From NCBI GenBank assembly GCA_947561395.2, contig OX387185.1, positions 40,124,602 to 40,188,601 of the forward strand: a stretch of 64,000 bases of DNA, in the 5' to 3' direction. The DNA is from Buxus sempervirens. Lineage: Eukaryota; Streptophyta; Magnoliopsida; Buxales; Buxaceae. The translations under genes were made by a program, and so were the position numbers. Below the pieces are notes generated by a model that saw only the letters and a list, made by a program, of their open reading frames with translations, was not told where the DNA came from and ran no database searches. This document shows, piece by piece, positions 57,186 through 64,000 of this stretch (position 1 is its first letter; the number at the start of each line of letters is the position of its first letter).

Positions 57186-60100
57186 TTAATGAAGAGGACC
57201 AACACCAATAGCTTTCCTAAGAAACTCAAACCTAAGAGCATCTAAAGGTTTGGTAAAGAGGTCAGCTAGTTGATTTTCAGATGGGATGTGTTCAAGAGAT
57301 ATCACATGATCTTCTACCAACTCTCGAATAAAATGATGTCGTATATCAATGTGCTTGGTTCGAGAGTGCTGAACAGGGTTTTTGGAAATATTAATAGCAC
57401 TTGTATTATCACAATACAAGACAATAGTTCCTTGTTCAATCCCATAATCACTCAACATTTGCTTCATCCAAAGCAATTGAGTGCAACCACTCCCAGCGGC
57501 TATATACTCCGCTTCAGCTGTGGACAAGGAAATAGAGTTTTGCTTCTTGCTCATCCATGCCACAAGATTGTTCCCAACATAGAAACAACCTCCAGTTGTG
57601 CTCTTCCTATCATCTGCATTTCCAGCCCAGTCGGCATCAGAATAGCCTGCTAGAATTGCAGAAGTGTCTCTAGAAAACCATATACCATGATCAACAGTAC
57701 CGTTAACATATCGTATGACACGTTTGACGGCAGATAAGTGAGATTCTCTAGGATTTGCTTGGAACCTAGCACACACACCTACACTAAAGGCTATATCAGG
57801 CCTACTAGCTGTAAGATACAAGAGACTACCTATCATGCTTCTATAAAGAGTGTTATCTACACTCTTTCCAGATAAATCAGAATCAAGTTTCAAGGTAGTA
57901 CTCATAGGGGTTCTAGTGTGTTTCTTGCTGTCCAACCCAAATCTTTTCACAAGGTCTTTAGCATATTTAGATTGAGATATGAAAATCCCATCTGTAGATT
58001 GAGAAATCTGAAGACCTAGGAAGAAATTTAACTCACCAACCATACTCATCTCAAATTCTTGTTGCATAGCTTTGGCAAAATTTAAAGCAAGAGAGTCAAT
58101 TGGAGAACCAAAGACAATATCATCCACATAAATTTGAGCAACAGTGAAACTGCTCTTATCTTTTCTAATGAACAAGGTTCTATCAACTCCTCCTCTTGTG
58201 AACTTGTGATCTAAGAGATAAGCAGTAAGTCTCTCATACCAAGCTCTAGGAGCTTGTTTTAACCCATACAAGGCTTTCTTAAGCCTAAACACATGATGTG
58301 GGAACTTTGGATCAACAAACCCCTTGGGTTGTTCAACATATACTTCTTCATTTAGAATCCCATTCAGAAAAGCACTTTTTACATCCATTTGATGCAATTT
58401 AAAACCCAAGTGGCAAGCTACAGCAAGTAAAATTCTTATAGATTCAAGTCTAGCTACAGGGGCAAATGTTTCATCAAAATCAATACCCTCAACTTGAGTA
58501 TAACCTTGTGCAACCAACCTAGCCTTATTTCTCACTACAGTGCCATGTTCATCTGACTTATTCTTGAAAATCCATTTGGTTCCAATAACATTATAATTTT
58601 CAGGTCTAGGAACAAGATACCACACATCATTCCTAATGAATTGATTTAATTCTTCATGCATGGCATTAGTCCAACACTCATCAGTAAGTGCTTCTTCTAC
58701 CTTCTTAGGTTCAAGAGTTGAGACATAAGATGCAAATGACATCTGATTTAGGACTTTCCTACGAAGTCTCATCCCTTCATTTAAATCACCAATTAATAAC
58801 TCTTTGGGATGATTTAACTTTACTCTAGAGGAAGGTTCTTTTGTAGGACCTGAAGTTGAAGAAAGACCCTCTTCAGAAGTTGAAGAAGATGACTCAGAAT
58901 TTTGACTTTCAACAACCAAGTCATTTTCTCCTACTTCCAGACTAGTCTCCCCCTCAACTTGAGACTTATCAACCCCTTCATCCACAACAACATTTATGGA
59001 TTCCATGACAGTATGTGTACGTAAGTTATACACACGGTAAGCCCTGCTATTCTTAGAGTAACCTAGGAAGATTCCTTCATCACTCTTGGCATCAAACTTA
59101 GCCAAATTTTCCCTATCTCTCAAAATAAAGCATTTGCTTCCAAAAACACGAAAGTATTTGACAGTGGGCTTTTTACCATGCCAAATTTCATAAGGAGTCT
59201 CATTACTCCCAGGCCTCAAATACACCCTATTTATCACATGGCAAGCCGTGTTAATGGCTTCTCCCCAGAAATACATGGCCACACCCTTGGCATGTATCAT
59301 GACTCTTGCCATCTCTTGAAGAACCCTGTTTTTCCTCTCTACTACTCCATTTTGCTGTGGAGTAATCGGAGCAGAGAACTCACGATGAATTCCCTCTTTT
59401 ATACAAAAATTTTCAAGGATTGAGTTCTCGAACTCTTTCCCATGGTCACTCCTCATCCTAACAACCTTAGACTCTTTTTCATTTGAGAGTCTTCGACACA
59501 AAGACATAATCAATTCACTTGCTTCAGATTTTTCTCTTAATAGCTCAACCCAAGTAAATCTGGAAAAATCATCTACAATAACCAAAATGTACCTCCTACC
59601 ACCAAGACTTTCAGTCCTAGAAGGACCCATAAGGTCCATATGCAACAATTCAAGAGGTTTGTGGGTTAGACACTCAGTGATCTTTTTGTGACTAGATCTC
59701 GTTTGCTTTCCCAACTGACATGGCCCACACACATTTGGTTCTACTTTGGCAAGCTTAGGAAGGTCTCGAACAAAATCATGTTTTGACAATTCATTCATGT
59801 TTTTAAAGTTCAAGTGACCAAGTCTTTGATGCCACAATTCATGCATATCAACTTTGGAAGAGTTACACACAGCATTAGAATTAGGAATCACACCATAACA
59901 ATTATCCGGAGTTCTTTCTCCTTGAAGCACACACACACCATTTGCATCAAAAACAGAGCACATATGTTTAGCAAATTTAACTTCCATGTTTGAGTCACAC
60001 AATTGACTTATACTAATCAAGTTAGCTTTCAAGCCATCAACAAATAGTACTTCACTCAAAATAGGCATACCAGAGATTTCAATAACACCCTTACCTACAA

Positions 60101-62129
60101 TAGGTGCTTTGCTTCCATCACCAAAAGTAACAGTGCCACAAGAATAATCCTCAAAAGATTTAAACAAAGATTTGTCACCACACATGTGACGAGAGCAAGC
60201 ACTATCAAGATACCACATAAGACTATTTCTAGCCTTCAAAGCAACATGAACTACATGACAAGTTAATTCACTTCTTTTAACCCAGATTTGCTTCGGCTCA
60301 GTGGTTTTCTTGGTCATTGAAGCTAATTGTTGACTTAAGAGCTTTGTCTGATTTGAAAGTTCTTTCACTTGTTTAGACAAATTCTCTTGAGGTTTTCTAG
60401 GTGAGGATCTCCTAGAGTTTTGGTTCAAATCCCAACACTTTGGTCTGATATGTCCAGAAATACCACAATAATGACAAATAGGGATAAAGTTCTGAGATTG
60501 GGAACTCTTGGTTGGAACACCCCTAGGTTTTGACCAATTAGACTTTTGACCACGATTTCTACCTTGGTTTGTCTTTCTCTTGGAAGAATTGGATCTATTC
60601 TTTCCTTTGGTATTCACAACTTGGGTCTTAGAAGATGATGGATTATCATTTGAGACTTCCTGGAATCCTAAACCCCTTTTATCAGTTCCTAATTGACTCA
60701 TCCCTAGCATATTTTCCAAATTTGCTGTACCTGTAGAAAACTTCTGGAATTGAATTTTAGATTTTTCAAGCTCTTCCTTAAGAGACTTATTCTCAGATTC
60801 TAGGGATTCAATCTTCAATTTGTATTCACCTAGACGAGAAGTAGACTCTTCAAATTTTGCTTGAAGATCTTCTTTCTTGTGCTCTACCTCATTTAGCCTT
60901 TTGAGATTGGATTTTAATTGTTTCTTTGCTTTTAAGCACTCCCTAAACAATTTATCATAAGCATCTTGAAGGCTTTCCTCATCATCACCAGACTCATCAT
61001 GAGAACCAATTGCATTCTCACTTGGTGGAAAGTCTTCATAGTTACTAGAGTCACCACTCCCAACAATAGAGGTGAAAGCCATGTAGTTTTGACTTTCCTC
61101 TATTTTGGAGTCCTCACTATCCCTATCAGAAGCACTCTCATCAGAAAGAGTGGCATTCATGGCTTTCCCTTGAAGCTTCTTAAATGTGGGACACTCCGAC
61201 CTAATATGACCAAAACCCTGACACTCATGACATCTGATTTGTTGAAGTTTTTGCAACCTAGAGTCCTTAGGATGTTTGGACTCCCTAGATTCAGATTTGA
61301 TTCTTGGCTTTTGATCTCTACCACTAGAACTCCCCTTGGATTTATACCTCTCATTTTCACTCCTTGGTTTCCTCCTTCTAAACATTTTCCTAAAGTTCTT
61401 TACCAAAAGAGCAATATCTTCATCTCCCATGGATTCCTCACTAGAATCATTATAAGCCTTTTCTTTACTAGATTTGAGAGCTATAGACTTATTTTTCTTA
61501 GTAGGAGGCAGAGTGAGTTCATAGGTTTGAATTGATCCTATGAGATCTTCAACCCTAATACCATTAATATCCTTACTTTCTTCTATAGCAGTCACTTTGG
61601 GTCTATATTTTTCAGGAAGAGACCTAAGGATTTTTCTAACCACTCTATTAGGAGGAATTCTTTCACCAAGATTAAAACTAGAGTTCACTATATCACTTAG
61701 TTTAGCATAGAAGGAATCAAAGGATTCATCCTCTCCCATTTTTAGTTCTTCAAACCTAGTGATAAGCATTTGTAATTTTGAGTTCTTCACAAGGATAGTT
61801 CCCTCATGAGTGGTTTGGAAAATTTCCCAAATTTCTTTGCTGGTTTGACAAGTAGACACCCGTTTGAATTCATCAGCAGAGATTGCACTAAAAAGTGCAT
61901 TGACACCCTTAGAGTTGTAGTTAACATCAATTAACTCTTCTCTAGTATAGCTATCTGGGTCTTTGGGTTTTGTCTCACCATCTATAATCACAGTTGGAGG
62001 ATTCCATCCTCTCTCAACACTTCCCCAAACTTTTTCATCTATAGCCTTCAGATAGGCTCTCATTCTAACTTTCCAGTAGGCATAATTGCTGCCATCAAAG
62101 AAGGGTGGGGCAGTGGAGGACTTGTCCAT
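57186..62129 (-). CDS. Copia Gag-Pol polyprotein (Sirevirus-like)
   Basis: One uninterrupted frame of 1,647 residues. The first ATG is at 62129 ([20 protein letters not shown]); the frame is open upstream through the primer-binding site without an ATG. In order: Gag with a UBN2-type domain (about 10-220); a zinc knuckle [14 protein letters not shown] (about 300); a charged coiled coil (about 383-470), typical of Sirevirus Gag; a second knuckle [14 protein letters not shown] (about 555); an aspartic protease with LDSACSRHM (about 641); an integrase with HQRLGH (about 770) and a D,D-35-E core ([25 protein letters not shown], about 832-925); a reverse transcriptase with YVDDIVFG (about 1337); and RNase H ([17 protein letters not shown] about 1496, then TAEAEYIA and ADLFTKPL). 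All catalytic residues I can check are present. It could be functional. Confidence 0.96.
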   Translation of the reverse strand: MDKSSTAPPFFDGSNYAYWKVRMRAYLKAIDEKVWGSVERGWNPPTVIIDGETKPKDPDSYTREELIDVNYNSKGVNALFSAISADEFKRVSTCQTSKEIWEIFQTTHEGTILVKNSKLQMLITRFEELKMGEDESFDSFYAKLSDIVNSSFNLGERIPPNRVVRKILRSLPEKYRPKVTAIEESKDINGIRVEDLIGSIQTYELTLPPTKKNKSIALKSSKEKAYNDSSEESMGDEDIALLVKNFRKMFRRRKPRSENERYKSKGSSSGRDQKPRIKSESRESKHPKDSRLQKLQQIRCHECQGFGHIRSECPTFKKLQGKAMNATLSDESASDRDSEDSKIEESQNYMAFTSIVGSGDSSNYEDFPPSENAIGSHDESGDDEESLQDAYDKLFRECLKAKKQLKSNLKRLNEVEHKKEDLQAKFEESTSRLGEYKLKIESLESENKSLKEELEKSKIQFQKFSTGTANLENMLGMSQLGTDKRGLGFQEVSNDNPSSSKTQVVNTKGKNRSNSSKRKTNQGRNRGQKSNWSKPRGVPTKSSQSQNFIPICHYCGISGHIRPKCWDLNQNSRRSSPRKPQENLSKQVKELSNQTKLLSQQLASMTKKTTEPKQIWVKRSELTCHVVHVALKARNSLMWYLDSACSRHMCGDKSLFKSFEDYSCGTVTFGDGSKAPIVGKGVIEISGMPILSEVLFVDGLKANLISISQLCDSNMEVKFAKHMCSVFDANGVCVLQGERTPDNCYGVIPNSNAVCNSSKVDMHELWHQRLGHLNFKNMNELSKHDFVRDLPKLAKVEPNVCGPCQLGKQTRSSHKKITECLTHKPLELLHMDLMGPSRTESLGGRRYILVIVDDFSRFTWVELLREKSEASELIMSLCRRLSNEKESKVVRMRSDHGKEFENSILENFCIKEGIHREFSAPITPQQNGVVERKNRVLQEMARVMIHAKGVAMYFWGEAINTACHVINRVYLRPGSNETPYEIWHGKKPTVKYFRVFGSKCFILRDRENLAKFDAKSDEGIFLGYSKNSRAYRVYNLRTHTVMESINVVVDEGVDKSQVEGETSLEVGENDLVVESQNSESSSSTSEEGLSSTSGPTKEPSSRVKLNHPKELLIGDLNEGMRLRRKVLNQMSFASYVSTLEPKKVEEALTDECWTNAMHEELNQFIRNDVWYLVPRPENYNVIGTKWIFKNKSDEHGTVVRNKARLVAQGYTQVEGIDFDETFAPVARLESIRILLAVACHLGFKLHQMDVKSAFLNGILNEEVYVEQPKGFVDPKFPHHVFRLKKALYGLKQAPRAWYERLTAYLLDHKFTRGGVDRTLFIRKDKSSFTVAQIYVDDIVFGSPIDSLALNFAKAMQQEFEMSMVGELNFFLGLQISQSTDGIFISQSKYAKDLVKRFGLDSKKHTRTPMSTTLKLDSDLSGKSVDNTLYRSMIGSLLYLTASRPDIAFSVGVCARFQANPRESHLSAVKRVIRYVNGTVDHGIWFSRDTSAILAGYSDADWAGNADDRKSTTGGCFYVGNNLVAWMSKKQNSISLSTAEAEYIAAGSGCTQLLWMKQMLSDYGIEQGTIVLYCDNTSAINISKNPVQHSRTKHIDIRHHFIRELVEDHVISLEHIPSENQLADLFTKPLDALRFEFLRKAIGVGPLH

Positions 62130-62158
62130 GACTAACCGAGTCAAGGATCTGGTTACCC

Positions 62159-62171
62159 GCTCCGATACCAA
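62159..62171 (-). other. Primer-binding site, initiator-Met type
   Basis: On - TTGGTATCGGAGC lies one base after the 5' LTR. The usual plant Copia site is TGGTATCAGAGC, complementary to the 3' end of initiator Met tRNA; this copy differs by one A-to-G change. Confidence 0.85.
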
Positions 62172-62767
62172 TTGAAAAACACAGTTTAGACTCTAAAACA
62201 CCTAGAGGGGGGTGAATAGGTGAAACCGATTGCGGAATAAAATATCAATCAATTAAAAACAGGTTCTTAATTAATTGGCATGCACAAGTCTGAACACATA
62301 TCAATTCATCACACACAATTGCAAAATAAGTAAGAGACAACACAAGCAATTTGGTGACGAAGGGAAAACTCTAAGAGAACTCTCAAAGAGAAAAACCCTC
62401 CGGGCTACGAGGTGCCACCTCTGGAAATCACTATAAGAAGAAGACTTACAATAGTGGTTCAGACGACCCAACAATGACTCTGACTCACAATGTAAATATC
62501 TGAAGAACTCTTCAGATTTGCATCCTTGCAACGATTCAGAACTCTGAATATCTCCTTAGTGAAGTGCCGAACGAACTCGCTCAGCAACAGTAGGAACTCC
62601 CACGAGCAAACTCTTCAACCCGGAACTCCAAGGTAGAAAAGAAAAGAAGAAGACTGGTTTTGATGGCTCAAAGAAGAAGAGAAAAGAGGAAGAAGGTCTC
62701 TCACTCTTGCACACGTTTTAGGGTTCTCAAAAACGTATTGGGTAACCCTCACAATAGGCTAGACACT

Positions 62768-62777
62768 CCTTAAATAG
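62768..62777 (-). promoter_or_regulatory. TATA-like box of the 5' LTR
   Basis: On - CTATTTAAGG, about 200 bp downstream of the repeat array. It is the best TATA candidate in the LTR; transcription would start near 62740. Confidence 0.5.
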
Positions 62778-62976
62778 GTTAGGAGAAAGAAAGGAACGAA
62801 AAGGAAACAAATCAGAAAAGATCGGATTTCTAAAAAAGAAGTTTGTTAACGAACGTTCGAACGCTCAGCGAACGCGGCTCGAACGTTCGATAAAACAACT
62901 CACTTTTCTTCTTCTCGTTCGAACGACCAGCGAACGTTCAGCGAACGTTACTCTCTGTTTTCTCTGTGGAACCTAA

Positions 62977-63330
62977 ACGGTCGAACGTTCAACGAACGTG
63001 AGGCGAACGCTGCTCTCTGGATTCTCTGTGGAACACCAACGGTCGAACGTTCAGCGAACGTGAGGCGAACGCTGCTCTCGGGATTCTCTGTGGAACACCA
63101 ACGGTCGAACGTTCAGCGAACGTGAGGCGAACGCTGCTCTCGGGTTTGTCTGTGGAACACCAACGGTCGAACGTTCAGCGAACGTGAGGCGAACGCTGCT
63201 CTCGGGTTTGTCTGTGGACATCAACGGTCGAACGTTCAGAGAACGAGAGGCGAACGCTGCTCTCTGGATTCTCTGTGGACCCTCAACGGTCGAACGACCG
63301 GCGAACGTTCATCGAACGTTTGATGAATCT
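62977..63330. repeat. Six ~62-bp tandem units in the 5' LTR U3
   Basis: The same array as in the 3' LTR, offset 9,690. It lies upstream of the TATA-like box, so it is placed to act as an enhancer or as a CpG-rich silencing target. Confidence 0.92.
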
Positions 63331-63454
63331 TTACCAATATGACTCCGTTCAAGACCCCGTTTGAACCACACAACCTATACCCTATCCCAAATACATTGAC
63401 AACATTAAACGACCTTTTTGACACGGAATTGAAGCCAATAACTTAAACCTTACA

Positions 63455-63760
63455 CTCAAGATGCCTCCTATCACTGCCTGTTGCTCTTCACAGGCTCATC
63501 GAAGTTAAACTTCATCCATCTAAGGCAGTTGCCACTCCATTAATCTTGAATTGTTTTCTCCTCTTTCATCACTCTTCTTGCCATTTGCAAACAAAAAGGG
63601 TATTAGTATTATTTGCTTCCTTATAAAATACAATAATATTCCTTGGTATTGTCTCAATTGCATAATTAGGATGTATTTCAAACATTGACCTCCATATTGC
63701 TCTACATATACAGAGAAATTTTTCCAGTAAGTCTAAATGTTTAGTTGCCACCTCATTAAT
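63455..63760 (-). pseudogene. RNase H-like (RVT_3) relic, N-terminal piece
   Basis: On - an open stretch includes FLCICRAIWRS and FYKEANNTNTLFVCKWQEE. It is followed by WMKFNFDEPVKSN and, after a frameshift, GGILRNEKG, which crosses the Copia target site into 52482. This matches the region before and including the first acidic block of LINE-type RNase H domains. The two pieces were one relic before the insertion. Confidence 0.65.
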
Positions 63761-64000
63761 TCACATACTTTGGTTTTAATTATTTGTTTAATTATTTCAA
63801 TATCTTGTTAAGACACCATCAACCATATAATAATTTATAATCATGAGCATACACAGAAATTAGTATAATTCAGCAAATTAAGTGTTGAATATATTTTTCT
63901 TATTAACAGACAAAGACATCTAATTATAATTTTTTTGTCATAAAGAATTTCAAATTACATCTTTTGAGGTATGACTAGTATTTTCATTTAAAAAAAAAAG
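63761..64000. other. AT-rich flank, nothing recognised
   Basis: 240 bp of AT-rich sequence without a gene, ending in an A run at the window edge. Confidence 0.6.

Larger units (their letters stand above)
52483..63454 (-). mobile_element. Complete Sirevirus-like Copia retrotransposon (10,972 bp)
   Basis: Two 1,282-bp LTRs (52483-53764 and 62173-63454) flank an internal region read on -. The 5-bp duplication CTCAA flanks the element exactly (52478-52482, 63455-63459). A primer-binding site similar to the initiator-Met tRNA complement follows the 5' LTR. A purine tract precedes the 3' LTR, with further GGGGGAG-type tracts at about 53874, 54210 and 56537 on -. One Gag-Pol frame (62129-57186) is open, and a second long frame lies between pol and the 3' LTR (55399-54248). 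Large size, extended Gag with coiled coil and two zinc knuckles, several purine tracts and a post-pol frame are features of Sireviruses (SIRE/Maximus lineage). LTR positions align with a constant offset of 9,690 and look identical by eye, so insertion is recent. Confidence 0.95.
62173..63454 (-). repeat. 5' LTR of the Sirevirus-like element
   Basis: The same sequence as 52483-53764 in every segment compared. In sense (-) orientation the 62-bp array (62977-63330) comes first, in U3, then the TATA-like box at 62768-62777, then R/U5. Confidence 0.95.

Overview
The window is nuclear DNA from a flowering plant, most likely a woody eudicot. The evidence is introns with GT..AG borders, AT-rich intergenic DNA, (GA)n microsatellites in gene introns and promoters, plant-type LINE, Copia, hAT and MULE elements, and a KANADI transcription factor whose six exons resemble Arabidopsis KAN1. 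The species cannot be named from sequence alone. No bacterial features, tRNA, rRNA or CRISPR were seen.

Only two host genes are convincing. (1) A three-exon gene on + (9326-15778) encodes a 248-residue protein with a long hydrophobic core, probably related to the lipid-droplet protein LDIP. Its 5.4 kb first intron holds a hAT-type MITE and a LINE reverse-transcriptase relic, and its upstream region has a duplicated segment with a perfect G-box. (2) A KANADI1-like GARP transcription factor lies on - (19363-24767), six exons, 445 residues, with a (TC)30 tract just upstream of one splice acceptor.

The rest is mostly layered mobile DNA. From left to right: a fold-back repeat (178-694); a non-autonomous hAT (2175-2982); a full-length but dead hAT (3063-8771) with 8-bp target duplications and a nested solo LTR; the LDIP-like gene; the KANADI gene; a Tourist-like MITE (27293-27396); a LINE tail (29211-29326); a 5'-truncated decayed LINE on - (29448-34705); a solo LTR (35018-39269) containing a second, oppositely oriented solo LTR (37098-38905); a LINE on + with two long open frames, a 3' stem-loop and a 43-base poly(A) (about 39770-45715); a MULE-type MITE (47450-47976); two tiny retro-insertions (50911-50939, 52085-52152); and a complete 10,972-bp Sirevirus-like Copia element on - (52483-63454). 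The Copia element has two 1,282-bp LTRs that look identical, an uninterrupted Gag-Pol frame and an extra 383-residue frame in the position where some Sireviruses carry an env-like gene. It landed in an older RNase H-like retroelement relic.

The best candidates for something new are the extra frame of the Sirevirus, the six-unit 62-bp array of CGAACGTTCG-type motifs in its U3, and the recurrence of analogous inverted-motif arrays in the other LTR families of the window. Insertion boundaries were found by eye from target-site duplications (TSDs), and many are exact.
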